This document shows, piece after piece, positions 1 to 6,843 of a stretch of 11,271 bases of DNA; the first letter of the stretch is position 1, and every line of letters starts with the position of its first letter. The position numbers and the translations under genes were made by a program. The notes beneath the pieces were generated by a model. It was given only the letters and a program-made list of their open reading frames with translations, did not search any database and was not told where the DNA came from. The DNA lies in the NCBI GenBank assembly GCA_030679805.1, contig JAUXST010000841.1, positions 1-11,271 of the forward strand, given 5' to 3'. This DNA is from Reyranella sp. (GTDB lineage Bacteria > Pseudomonadota > Alphaproteobacteria > Reyranellales > Reyranellaceae).

Positions 1-1635
1 CGCATCGGCCCGATGAGCGACCCGCGCACGGTCAGCCTGATCTCGATCGCGGCCAACGACATCCCGGTGGAATTTCCGCCGGCGGCGCTCGAGGAAGCCG
101 AGCGCGCCAAGGCCGCCCCGATCGGCGATCGCCTCGACCTGCGCGACACCCCGCTGGTCACCATCGACGGCGAGGATGCGCGCGATTTCGACGACGCCGT
201 GTTCGCCGAGCCTGACCCCGATCATCCCGGCGGCTGGCGTCTCCTGGTCGCCATCGCCGACGTCTCCTGGTACGTGCGCCACGACAAGCCGCTCGACCGC
301 GCCGCCTATCGCCGCGGCACCTCGGTCTATTTCCCCGACCGCGTCGTGCCGATGCTGCCGGAGGCGCTCAGCAACCACTGGTGCTCGCTGGTGCCGCGCG
401 AGGATCGCCCGGTGCTGGTGGCCGAGATGCGGATCGACGCCGAGGGCCATCTCAAGCACCACCGTTTCCACCGCGCCATGATGCGCTCGGCTGCCCGCCT
501 CACCTACAACCGCGTCCAGCGCGCCATGGACGGCGCGCCCGACGAGGAAATCGCGCCGTTGATGGACGGCGTCGTGCGCCCGCTTTACGGCGCCTACAAG
601 GTCCTGCTGGCGGCGCGCGAGGCGCGCGGCGCGCTCGATCTCGACCTGCCGGAGCGGCAGGTGACGCTGGGCGGGGACGGCCGGATCGCCGAGATCGGCG
701 TGCGCGAGCGCCTCGACAGCCACAAGCTGATCGAGGAGTTCATGGTGCTGGCCAACGTGGCGGCGGCCCAGGCCCTGGAACAGCGCCGCGCCGCCTGCCT
801 CTACCGCGTCCACGACCAGCCCGACCTCGCCAAGCTCGAGTCGCTGCGCGAGTTCCTGGGGACGCTGGGCATCGCGGTGCCGACCGGGCAGCGGCTGCGC
901 CCGGCCGACCTCAACCGCGTGCTGCATGAGGTGGCCGACAAGCCGGTCTCGCAGCTGGTCAGCCAGACAGTACTGCGCAGCCAGAGCCAGGCCATCTACA
1001 GCCCGGACAATCTTGGCCACTTTGGCCTGGCGCTGGCGCGTTACGCTCACTTCACCTCGCCGATCCGCCGCTACCCCGACCTGATCGTCCATCGCGCCCT
1101 GATCGCGGCCTACGGGCTGGGTGACGGCGGCCTCGCCGAGGCCGACCGCGGCCGCGTTGTCGAATTCGGCGAGCACCTGTCGATGTGCGAGCGCCGCGCC
1201 GTCGCCGCCGAGCGCGGCGCCATGGACCGCTATGTCGTGGCCTTCATGGCCCAGCATGTAGGTGCCACCTTCACCGGCCGCATAACCAGCGTCACGCGCT
1301 TCGGCCTGTTCGCCGCCCTCGACGGCACCGGGGCGGACGGTCTGATTCCCATCCGCTCGCTGGGCCAGGAGTTCTTCCGCCACGACGAAGGCCGCCAGCT
1401 CCTGATCGGCGAGCGCACAGGCGAGACCTTCGGGCTGGGCGATCGGGTGACGCTGAAGCTGGTCGAGGCCGACGCCGCCACCGCCGGATTGCTGTTCGAG
1501 ATCACGGACGTCATCGAGCGTGTCGAACGTCATGCCCTGCCGCGCGGCCACGCCGACTCCCGGCGAGGAGCGCCGCGGCGTCCGGTCGCGCATCGTGGCC
1601 CCCCTCGGGACAAACGGTCACGCCGACGAAAGTGA
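1..1635 (+). CDS. rnr: Ribonuclease R (3' part; 5' end outside the window)
   Basis: RNase R is a processive 3'-to-5' exoribonuclease that degrades structured RNA, mRNA fragments and defective rRNA in the cytoplasm. The frame is open from the first base and gives 544 visible residues. The family usually has about 750-800, so the N-terminal cold-shock domains lie upstream. The RNB catalytic domain is clear: the metal-binding motif IDGEDARDFDDAV (aspartates at visible residues 56, 59, 62, 64 and 65) and the RNB signature HFTSPIRRYPDLIVH (350-364). An S1 RNA-binding domain starts near residue 421 (GATFTGRITSVTRFGLF), and the protein ends in an Arg-rich tail that commonly contacts RNA. The ATG at 13 is internal to the protein and is not the start. 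The DUF983 gene starts 22 nt after the stop, so the two are probably co-transcribed. Identification is secure. Confidence 0.97.
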   Translation, partial: RIGPMSDPRTVSLISIAANDIPVEFPPAALEEAERAKAAPIGDRLDLRDTPLVTIDGEDARDFDDAVFAEPDPDHPGGWRLLVAIADVSWYVRHDKPLDRAAYRRGTSVYFPDRVVPMLPEALSNHWCSLVPREDRPVLVAEMRIDAEGHLKHHRFHRAMMRSAARLTYNRVQRAMDGAPDEEIAPLMDGVVRPLYGAYKVLLAAREARGALDLDLPERQVTLGGDGRIAEIGVRERLDSHKLIEEFMVLANVAAAQALEQRRAACLYRVHDQPDLAKLESLREFLGTLGIAVPTGQRLRPADLNRVLHEVADKPVSQLVSQTVLRSQSQAIYSPDNLGHFGLALARYAHFTSPIRRYPDLIVHRALIAAYGLGDGGLAEADRGRVVEFGEHLSMCERRAVAAERGAMDRYVVAFMAQHVGATFTGRITSVTRFGLFAALDGTGADGLIPIRSLGQEFFRHDEGRQLLIGERTGETFGLGDRVTLKLVEADAATAGLLFEITDVIERVERHALPRGHADSRRGAPRRPVAHRGPPRDKRSRRRK

Positions 1636-1657
1636 TCGGAGCGCCCATCTTCTATTG

Positions 1658-2068
1658 ATGAGCGACGACGACTACGCCCCCGTGGACTTCTGGACCGCCC
1701 TGTTTCGCGGCTGGTCCGGCCGATGCCCGCGCTGTGGCGAGGGCGCCCTGTTCGGTCGCTTCCTCAAGATGCAGAGCCATTGCCCGGCCTGCAATCTGGC
1801 GCTCGAACCGTATCGTGCCGACGACGCTCCGGCCTATTTCACGATCTTGACCGTCGGTCACATTGTCGTGCCCTTGGTCCTGCTCGTGGAGCGCTGGGGC
1901 CATGAGCCGCCGCTGTGGTTTCATGCCCTGCTGTGGCTTCCGTTGTCGGTGATATTGGCGCTTTACCTGCTTCCCCACATCAAGGGGACAGTCATTGCAC
2001 TGCTGTGGGCGCACCGGATCGCGGCGCCCAAACCCTCCTCGCCCGGCGGCCTGAACAACCCTCCGTGA
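1658..2068 (+). CDS. DUF983 family zinc-ribbon membrane protein
   Basis: The 136-residue protein belongs to the DUF983 family, which is common beside rnr in Alphaproteobacteria and has no firmly known function. The N-terminal part has a zinc-ribbon pattern, GRCPRCGEGALF followed about 18 residues later by CPAC, so four cysteines could bind one metal. Two hydrophobic stretches follow (YFTILTVGHIVVPLVLLVE and LWFHALLWLPLSVILALYLL), typical of two membrane helices with a short periplasmic turn. The open frame extends upstream to an ATG at 1520, inside rnr. I prefer the ATG at 1658 because the protein then starts like its relatives just before the ribbon and clears the rnr stop. No good Shine-Dalgarno precedes it: GGAG at 1638-1641 is too far away, so translational coupling to rnr is likely. 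Family assignment is strong and function is open. Confidence 0.9.
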   Translation: MSDDDYAPVDFWTALFRGWSGRCPRCGEGALFGRFLKMQSHCPACNLALEPYRADDAPAYFTILTVGHIVVPLVLLVERWGHEPPLWFHALLWLPLSVILALYLLPHIKGTVIALLWAHRIAAPKPSSPGGLNNPP

Positions 2069-2116
2069 ACCGTGGCCTGCCGCTGGCGGCTTGTGCTACT
2101 GTACCCGAAGTTGGGT

Positions 2117-3703
2117 ATGACCGTCCTCTTCACCTCCCTCTTCCGCTTGGCGCCGGCGCGTGCAGTCGCCAGTTTGCTCGTCGGGGCACTGGTCGTCTCC
2201 TGCGTGACCTCGACCGAAGCACCCCAGACCCAGGGTCGTGGGCCGTCGGTTGCGGCCGACGTCAATATCGAACGGGTCGTGCTGCAGGCCTACCGGGCGA
2301 TCAGCGACCGCCACCTGTACGAGCCCAACTTCCGCACCCTGTCGGCCGAAACCTACCGCGGCTTCGCCAGTACCGACCCGGCGCTCAGCCTCGAGACCTC
2401 GGACACGAGCTTCACGGTCAAGCGTGACGGCCGCGAAGTGATGACCAGGCCCACGCCCGCCAACACATCCGATGGCCGGGCCTGGGGGGGCATGCTGGCC
2501 GAATTGCTCGCCGGCTCGATCGACACCTCGACCGCCCTGCAGGACAGCGACCGGCAGGCGCTCATCCGCAAGGCGATGGCCGCCACCACCAAGCAGCTCG
2601 ACCGCAACAGCCGCTACGCCGACCCCGAGGAGGCCCGCGACAACCGCTTCCAGCGCGACGGCGGCGGCGGCATCGGCATCACCGTCGAGCGCACCGAAGA
2701 CAAGAAGATCATGATCCGCGCCCTCCAGGACGGCTCGCCCGCGGGCAAGGCGGGCCTGCAGGTGGGCGACCAGATCCTGGCCATCGACGGCAAACCCATG
2801 GTCGACAGCCCATTGACCGACATCGTGCTCAACCTGCGCGGCACGATCGGCACGCCCGTGGTGCTGACCGTCCTGCGCCCGTCGCAGGGCCGCGAACTTA
2901 CGATCGGCATGAAGCGTGGCCGGATCATCCCGACCACCGTCGTCTACGAGCGCCGCGGCGACCTCGCCCTGATCGTGCTGAGCGGCTTCAACACGGCCAC
3001 GACCGACAACCTGCGCGCCGCCATCGACAAGGCGCGCGCCGAAATCGGCTCCGGCCTGGCTGGCCTCATCATCGACATGCGCGGCAACCGCGGCGGCCTG
3101 CTCGACCAGGCGCAGGCGGTGGCCGAGCTGTTCATCGGCGACGGCACCATCTTCTCGACCCAGGGACGCCACCCCGACAGCCGCCGGACCTATCGGAGTG
3201 CCACCGCACGGAAGGTCGCCGACCTGCCGGTGGTGGTTCTGATGAACGGCGGCTCGGCGTCGGCCGCCGAAATCGTGGCGGCAGCGCTGCAGGACCGCGG
3301 CCGCGCCGTCGTCGTGGGAACGACGAGCTACGGCAAGGGCACCGTCCAGACTGTCGTGCGCCTGGCCAACGAGGGCGAACTCATTCTGACCTGGTCGCGC
3401 CTGCAGGCGCCTTCCGGCTACACCTGGAACGAACTGGGCGTGCTGCCCAGCGTTTGCACCGCCAAGGCCGGCGACGCGAGCCAGGTCGGCACGACGGTCG
3501 ATGCCAGCCAGAACTCGCTGATGCGCTGGCATGCGCTCCGCAACCCCACCCACCAGGAAGTAACCGACCTGCGCAAGATCTGCCCGCCCGGCGACAATTC
3601 GCCCGAGCGCGATATCGAGATCGCGAGCCAAATCCTGCACGACCGTGGCCTCTATGCGCATGCCGTGCAGATGGGGACCTACCAGGCCGCGGCGCGCCCC
3701 TAG
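2117..3703 (+). CDS. S41 family C-terminal processing peptidase, lipoprotein type
   Basis: A Ctp/Tsp-like serine protease that acts in the cell envelope, where relatives cleave the C-termini of periplasmic proteins. Domains in the 528-residue product: a signal peptide ending in the lipobox VVSC with Cys29 as lipidation site; an N-terminal helical region with a PTPANTS-type linker; a PDZ domain at about 181-268 (GGIGITVER ... GLQVGDQILAIDG); and the S41 core from about 275. The catalytic dyad is Ser382 in NGGSASAAE and Lys407 in SYGKGTVQ. The 25-residue spacing matches E. coli Tsp. The frame can be extended to a GTG at 2072. I chose the ATG at 2117 because it gives a canonical lipoprotein signal; the Shine-Dalgarno (GAAG at 2107) is weak. 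It follows the DUF983 gene closely and may share its transcript. Substrate unknown. Confidence 0.93.
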   Translation: MTVLFTSLFRLAPARAVASLLVGALVVSCVTSTEAPQTQGRGPSVAADVNIERVVLQAYRAISDRHLYEPNFRTLSAETYRGFASTDPALSLETSDTSFTVKRDGREVMTRPTPANTSDGRAWGGMLAELLAGSIDTSTALQDSDRQALIRKAMAATTKQLDRNSRYADPEEARDNRFQRDGGGGIGITVERTEDKKIMIRALQDGSPAGKAGLQVGDQILAIDGKPMVDSPLTDIVLNLRGTIGTPVVLTVLRPSQGRELTIGMKRGRIIPTTVVYERRGDLALIVLSGFNTATTDNLRAAIDKARAEIGSGLAGLIIDMRGNRGGLLDQAQAVAELFIGDGTIFSTQGRHPDSRRTYRSATARKVADLPVVVLMNGGSASAAEIVAAALQDRGRAVVVGTTSYGKGTVQTVVRLANEGELILTWSRLQAPSGYTWNELGVLPSVCTAKAGDASQVGTTVDASQNSLMRWHALRNPTHQEVTDLRKICPPGDNSPERDIEIASQILHDRGLYAHAVQMGTYQAAARP

Positions 3704-3733
3704 GCGACCCCGCGACGCTCGACACCGCGGCGC

Positions 3734-3761
3734 TTGACACCGCGCCGCCGCTGACTACTTT
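3734..3761 (+). promoter_or_regulatory. Likely sigma70-type promoter of rpmG
   Basis: A perfect TTGACA at 3734-3739 is followed after 16 nt by TACTTT at 3756-3761, about 45 nt before the L33 start. A near-copy of the -35 region (gctcgacaccgcg) sits just upstream at about 3717, giving a short direct repeat. The -10 box is only a partial match. Confidence 0.5.
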
Positions 3762-3805
3762 GCCGCCTCCTAGGAATTCGCCCTTCTGGGCATAAGGACA
3801 AGACC

Positions 3806-3973
3806 ATGGCCAAGCCGACCTCGATCCTGATCAAGATGATTTCCAGCGCCGACACCGGCTTCTTCTACGTCACCAAGAAGAACCCGCGCACCAAGACCGA
3901 GAAGCTCGAACTCAAGAAGTACGACCCGGTCGCGCGCAAGCACGTGGTCTTCAAGGAATCCAAGATCAAGTAA
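3806..3973 (+). CDS. rpmG: 50S ribosomal protein L33
   Basis: L33 is a small basic protein of the large ribosomal subunit near the E site. The 55-residue product (MAKPTSILIKMISSADTGFF...) matches the family in length and in the core TGFFYVTKKNPRTKTEKLELKKYDP. It contains no cysteine, so it is the zinc-independent (C-minus) form usual in Proteobacteria. An AAGGA Shine-Dalgarno lies about 9 nt before the ATG. The gene has its own probable promoter upstream and a strong terminator 22 nt downstream, so it is likely a single-gene transcript. Identification is secure. Confidence 0.97.
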   Translation: MAKPTSILIKMISSADTGFFYVTKKNPRTKTEKLELKKYDPVARKHVVFKESKIK

Positions 3974-3995
3974 GGCGGTTCCGCCGCCTGCCGCC

Positions 3996-4021
3996 AAAGC
4001 CGCCCTTTCGGGCGGCTTTTT
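3996..4021 (+). terminator. Intrinsic terminator of rpmG
   Basis: A perfect 7-bp GC stem (GCCGCCC at 3999-4005 with GGGCGGC at 4010-4016) has a TTTC loop and is followed by five T. The preceding AAA can extend the stem with the first T residues. Confidence 0.92.
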
Positions 4022-4075
4022 CGTGGGCCATTTTGCGGCTAGGCTTCACCCCACACAGCAACCGGAGGAAATGAA

Positions 4076-5575
4076 ATGAGCGCCCAGCTTTCGCGCGACG
4101 ACTGGAAGACCCGTGTCGGAGCCCTCGCCTACCGCAACCAGGCCTTCATCGGCGGCAAGTTCGCACCCGCCGTCTCGGGCAAGACCTTCGACTGCGTCAA
4201 TCCGGCGACCGGCCAGGTCCTGACCAAGGTCGCGGCCTGCGACACCGCCGACGTCGATGCCGCCGTGAAGGCCGCGCGCGCCGCCTTCGAGAAGGGCACC
4301 TGGGCCAACATGCCGCCGGCCAACCGCAAGCGCATCATGCTGAAGCTCGCCGAGCTGATGATGAAGAACCGCGAGGAGCTGGCGCTGCTCGAGACCCTCG
4401 ACATGGGCAAGCCGATCGCCTTCTCGACCACGGTCGACATCCCGGGCTCGGCCAACACCGTGCAGTGGTTTGCCGAGGCCATCGACAAGATCTACGACGA
4501 GATCGCACCGACGCCGGGCAATGTCGTCGCCATGATCACCCGCGAGGCCTCGGGCGTCGTGGCCTGCGTCGTGCCGTGGAACTTCCCGCTGCTGATGGCC
4601 TGCTGGAAGATCTCGCCGGCGCTCGCCGCCGGCAATTCGGTGATCCTGAAGCCCGCCGAACAGTCCCCCCTCACCGCCATCCGTCTCGCCGAACTGGCGG
4701 CGGAAGCCGGCATCCCCGAGGGCGTGTTCAACGTCCTGCCGGGCTTCGGCGAGACCGCCGGACAGGCGCTCGGCCGCCACATGGACGTCGATGTCATCGC
4801 CTTCACCGGCTCGACCGAGGTCGGCAAGTACTTCCTGCGCTACTCCGGCGAATCCAACATGAAGCAGGTCTGGCTCGAGTGCGGCGGCAAGTCGCCCAAC
4901 ATCGTGCTGGCCGACGCGCCCAACCTCGACATCGCCGCGCGGCGCACCGCCTTCGGCATCTGGTTCAACCAGGGCGAGGTTTGTACCGCGGGCAGCCGGT
5001 TGATCGTGGAGGACTCGATCAAGGACACCTTCCTCGCCAAGGTGATGGCGATCGGCCAGAAGATGATGCCGGGCGACCCGCTCGACCCCAAGACGCAAAT
5101 GGGCGCCATGGTCGACGAGACCCAGACCAAGCGCGTCATGGGCTACATCGATGCCGGCCAGAAGGAAGGTGCCAAGCTCGCCATGGGCGGCAAGCAGGTC
5201 CATGTCGACAACGCCGGCTCCTTCATCGAGCCCACCGTGTTCGACAATGTCGACAACAAGATGAAGATCGCCCAGGAGGAGATCTTCGGGCCGGTGCTGT
5301 CGGTGATCCCGGTCAAGGACGCCGAGCAGGCGCTCTCCGTCGCCAACGACACTATTTATGGGCTGGCCTCGGCGATCTTCACCTCGGACATCAACAAGGC
5401 CTTCAAGTTCGCCAAGGGCCTGCGCGCGGGCTCGGTGTGGGTCAACACCTACGACGGCGGCGACATCACCACGCCGTTCGGCGGTTACAAGCAGTCGGGC
5501 AACGGCCGGGACAAGTCGCTGCACGCCTTCGACAAGTTCACCCAGATCAAGACGACCTGGATCCAGTTGGGCTGA
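4076..5575 (+). CDS. NAD(P)+-dependent aldehyde dehydrogenase, PuuC-like
   Basis: Oxidises an aldehyde to its carboxylic acid with NAD(P)+ in the cytoplasm. The 499-residue length is normal for the superfamily. Visible active-site features: Asn169 in PWNFP, the cofactor motif FTGSTEVGK (243-251), general base Glu268 in WLECGGKSPN, nucleophile Cys303 in NQGEVCTAGSR, and EEIFGPV near the C-terminus. The Glu-Cys spacing of 35, the N-terminal RNQAFIGG and the C-terminal SGNGRDKSLHAFDKFTQIKTTWI resemble E. coli PuuC, the gamma-glutamyl-gamma-aminobutyraldehyde dehydrogenase of putrescine degradation. The true substrate cannot be read from the sequence, and no other puu-type gene is in view. The start is well set: GGAGGA at 4064-4069 lies 6 nt before the ATG. 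An ATG at 4071 is out of frame and stops after two codons. It appears to be a single gene isolated by the L33 terminator. Confidence 0.95.
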   Translation: MSAQLSRDDWKTRVGALAYRNQAFIGGKFAPAVSGKTFDCVNPATGQVLTKVAACDTADVDAAVKAARAAFEKGTWANMPPANRKRIMLKLAELMMKNREELALLETLDMGKPIAFSTTVDIPGSANTVQWFAEAIDKIYDEIAPTPGNVVAMITREASGVVACVVPWNFPLLMACWKISPALAAGNSVILKPAEQSPLTAIRLAELAAEAGIPEGVFNVLPGFGETAGQALGRHMDVDVIAFTGSTEVGKYFLRYSGESNMKQVWLECGGKSPNIVLADAPNLDIAARRTAFGIWFNQGEVCTAGSRLIVEDSIKDTFLAKVMAIGQKMMPGDPLDPKTQMGAMVDETQTKRVMGYIDAGQKEGAKLAMGGKQVHVDNAGSFIEPTVFDNVDNKMKIAQEEIFGPVLSVIPVKDAEQALSVANDTIYGLASAIFTSDINKAFKFAKGLRAGSVWVNTYDGGDITTPFGGYKQSGNGRDKSLHAFDKFTQIKTTWIQLG

Positions 5576-5630
5576 AGACGCCTTTCCCGCGAGAACTGTT
5601 CGACCAGCTGTCCGCATATCTGCTAGGCAA

Positions 5631-5676
5631 TCGCCGGAGTTGGCTGCAAGCCAAAGGCTTGCGCCCGCTCCGGCGA
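5631..5676. repeat. 46-nt long stem-loop after the aldehyde dehydrogenase gene
   Basis: An outer 9-bp perfect stem (TCGCCGGAG 5631-5639 with CTCCGGCGA 5668-5676), a 3-bp GGC/GCC stem, then an inner 7-bp stem (GCAAGCC 5646-5652 with GGCTTGC 5656-5662) closed by AAA. No T-run follows, so it is not a standard intrinsic terminator. The right outer arm is also the beginning of the dispersed repeat that recurs at 6768. Confidence 0.75.
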
Positions 5677-5726
5677 ACAGCTGCGGGTGATTTGGACTGA
5701 GGCCCAATCGGCGGACCCGTGCAGCC
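5668..5726. repeat. Dispersed repeat, copy A (intergenic)
   Basis: About 60 bp that align with 6768-6828 in the same orientation. Both begin CTCCGGCGAACAG and share GATTTGGAC, GAGGCCC and ATCGGC, with scattered substitutions and a 2-nt length difference in one middle block of 8 to 10 bases. On the - strand this copy reads TGPPIGPQSKS, against TGLPIGPLSKS in copy B. It may be a repetitive element or the remnant of a duplicated gene piece. Confidence 0.75.
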
Positions 5727-5732
5727 AACGGC

Positions 5733-5757
5733 GGGCCCAATTTTTGAAATTGGGCCC
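5733..5757. repeat. Perfect 11-bp palindrome GGGCCCAATTT / AAATTGGGCCC
   Basis: The arms 5733-5743 and 5747-5757 are perfect complements around a 3-nt TTG loop. GGCCCAAT also occurs at 5701-5708, and AATTGGGCCCA (5748-5758) recurs exactly at 5864-5874. No T-run follows on either side, so a role as a terminator is not supported. Confidence 0.8.
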
Positions 5758-5863
5758 ATCTCGACATCCAGAAATTCGGCTCTTCACCCGTCGAAGAACC
5801 AATAAATAAATCGTTCCCGCGGGCTCGGCGGGCCCACCAAACCGCCTCGTATGTTGGCCCCCG

Positions 5864-5874
5864 AATTGGGCCCA
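5864..5874. repeat. Second copy of the 11-bp AATTGGGCCCA motif
   Basis: An exact direct repeat of 5748-5758 and the inverse of the left palindrome arm at 5733-5742. The 141 bp between 5733 and 5873 are therefore flanked by 10-bp inverted repeats. I see no transposase or target-site duplication. Confidence 0.55.
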
Positions 5875-6140
5875 AACCTGTCCCCGATTCACGTCGCGGA
5901 CTTTTTTGTCGTTCCTTGCGTTCGGCCGTCATCCCCGAACGGAGTCGTGCCCGGTACGCCGGTGGACCGGCGTCGTTCAGTGCGCTTCCCTGACGGCCGA
6001 CCAGAGGGGCTGGTTAGGCAGGAAGCGCGGGCTTGTGATTTCATCTGTCCGCAGGTCAGGACCTGCGGCGGCGACCTTGCGTATGAACGCGAACCCGCGG
6101 CCTCTCTTGCGGACTCCAGAGGGCGCGGGCAGGTCTTTGC
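5875..6140. other. Gene-less stretch rich in potential RNA hairpins
   Basis: I find no supportable gene between the aldehyde dehydrogenase stop (5575) and 6186. Two overlapping + strand frames (5851-6171 and 5906-6322) lack a Shine-Dalgarno and a recognisable product. The stretch holds several stems: GCGCTTCC 5982-5989 with GGAAGCGC 6021-6028, enclosing ACCAG 6000-6004 with CTGGT 6010-6014; CCGCAGGTC 6049-6057 with GACCTGCGG 6060-6068; and CCCGCG-G-CCTCT 6094-6105 with AGAGG-G-CGCGGG from 6118, apart from one G/G mismatch. It could be a structured RNA, a repetitive intergenic element or a decayed gene. Confidence 0.4.
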
Positions 6141-6143
6141 CGG

Positions 6144-6183
6144 AAAAGGGGCGACGCGATTCTGGTCATAACTCCGCCCTTTG
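6144..6183 (-). terminator. Possible intrinsic terminator of the four-gene - strand cluster
   Basis: Read on the - strand, CAAAGGGCG is followed after a loop of about 21 nt by CGCCCC and a TTTT run, just past the stop of the last gene at 6186. The stem has 8 bp with one bulged base. The long loop makes this weaker than the other terminators in the window. Confidence 0.35.
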
Positions 6184-6185
6184 CC

Positions 6186-6620
6186 TCAGGGTCGATCCTT
6201 GGCCTTGTTCGCAGCATCGAACGCGCGGGCGAATTCGATATTTCTCTTCCTGGAAGCCTCCCAGCAGGCATGCTGGTCGGAGAAGACATAGAGTTCCCGT
6301 GCCACGAGGTCATCGAGCGTGACCGTTTTCTCAAGTCTCTCCCGCCTTGCGGCGCTGTGCGATCGTCCTAGCGGCCCGCCCGCTTCCTCGATGGCCTTGC
6401 CGTACCAGTATTTCGCCATATAGGGCTCGCCGAGAAGCTCGTAGCACTGGCCGAATCGTTCGGCGAGATAGCCGGCATCCAGCGACGGATCGCCGTCGGC
6501 CATCAAAGTGTAGATGCGGAGCACATCGCGCGCGCGGCCTTCCTTCAACAGCTCGGCCGCACGGCTTTCGAGGATATTGAATTCGTAGAAAGTTTCCTTC
6601 TCCGACATTGCGCGGTCCAT
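6186..6620 (-). CDS. Hypothetical protein, TPR-like helical
   Basis: I do not recognise a named family. The 144-residue product is soluble and mostly helical, without a signal peptide or membrane segment. Residues about 15-80 (AAELLKEGRARDVLRIYTLMADGD ... AERFGQCYELLGEPYMAKYWYGKAIEEAG) have the small/large residue rhythm of one or two tetratricopeptide repeats, usually a protein-binding fold. The C-terminal half is charged and ends in Lys/Asp-rich sequence. The ATG at 6620 is 7 nt after the preceding gene's stop and has only a weak GAG before it, so translation is probably coupled. An alternative ATG at 6608 would remove four residues. As last gene behind a possible toxin-tip gene it could be an immunity or chaperone protein; that role is inference from position only. 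Confidence 0.75.
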   Translation of the reverse strand: MDRAMSEKETFYEFNILESRAAELLKEGRARDVLRIYTLMADGDPSLDAGYLAERFGQCYELLGEPYMAKYWYGKAIEEAGGPLGRSHSAARRERLEKTVTLDDLVARELYVFSDQHACWEASRKRNIEFARAFDAANKAKDRP

Positions 6621-6627
6621 TTTCTAC

Positions 6628-6843
6628 TCAAGGCAGAAGCTTGATGTGCTCGTTGAACACTCCAGGAAGCTGGAGATTGATATGCGGTTGTTGCTTGCCG
6701 ACATACTGCCCCGGCTCGAGGTCGAATCTCAACGCCATGCCATTGGGAAAGATGAACTGAGTTGCCCCTCCGGCGAACAGCCCCGTGGCCGATTTGGACA
6801 GAGGCCCGATCGGCAGACCTGTTCGGCCCGCCCGCGTATTCAC
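6628..6843 (-). CDS. Small protein (71 aa), possible orphan C-terminal domain, GTG start
   Basis: The frame begins at a GTG that overlaps the stop of the lipoprotein gene as GTGA (6843-6840) and gives 71 residues. The same frame is open further upstream, but there it only shadows the lipoprotein gene. The first 25 or so residues (RTGLPIGPLSKSATGLFAGG) come from a dispersed DNA repeat also present at 5668. The rest (FIFPNGMALRFDLEPGQYVGKQQPHINLQLPGVFNEHIKLLP) looks like a compact domain with a PHIN motif and a terminal HIKL. This style resembles C-terminal tips of polymorphic toxin domains, but I cannot name a family. It could be a full small protein, or the surviving tail of a larger toxin after rearrangement at the repeat. 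The TPR-like gene follows after 7 nt. Confidence 0.6.
   Translation of the reverse strand: MNTRAGRTGLPIGPLSKSATGLFAGGATQFIFPNGMALRFDLEPGQYVGKQQPHINLQLPGVFNEHIKLLP
6768..6828. repeat. Dispersed repeat, copy B (inside the 71-residue gene)
   Basis: Aligned with copy A at 5668-5726 in the same orientation, about 1.1 kb apart. Here the repeat supplies most of the first 25 codons of the 71-residue - strand gene. The long stem-loop that precedes copy A is absent. The inner inverted repeat GCCGAT/ATCGGC is better formed here than in copy A. Confidence 0.75.

Noticed and set aside
2096..3661. 521-codon - strand open frame opposite the S41 protease
   Set aside because: It is a GC-rich shadow of a gene with clear catalytic motifs; the translation is Gly/Ala/Arg/His-rich with no domain.
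4465..5700. 411-codon + strand frame inside the aldehyde dehydrogenase
   Set aside because: An Arg-rich alternative frame of a real gene with no recognisable features.
5733..5873. Reading the 141-bp inverted-repeat-flanked piece as an insertion sequence
   Set aside because: No transposase and no target-site duplication seen; kept only as a repeat observation.
4046..5932. 628-codon - strand open frame opposite the aldehyde dehydrogenase
   Set aside because: Same effect: long antisense frame in high-GC DNA, no motifs, no Shine-Dalgarno, while the + strand gene is fully supported.
5851..6322. Two + strand frames (106 and 138 codons) in the palindrome-rich gap
   Set aside because: No Shine-Dalgarno, no domain, and overlap with each other and with the end of a - strand gene. 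They may be decayed sequence, but I cannot support a gene.
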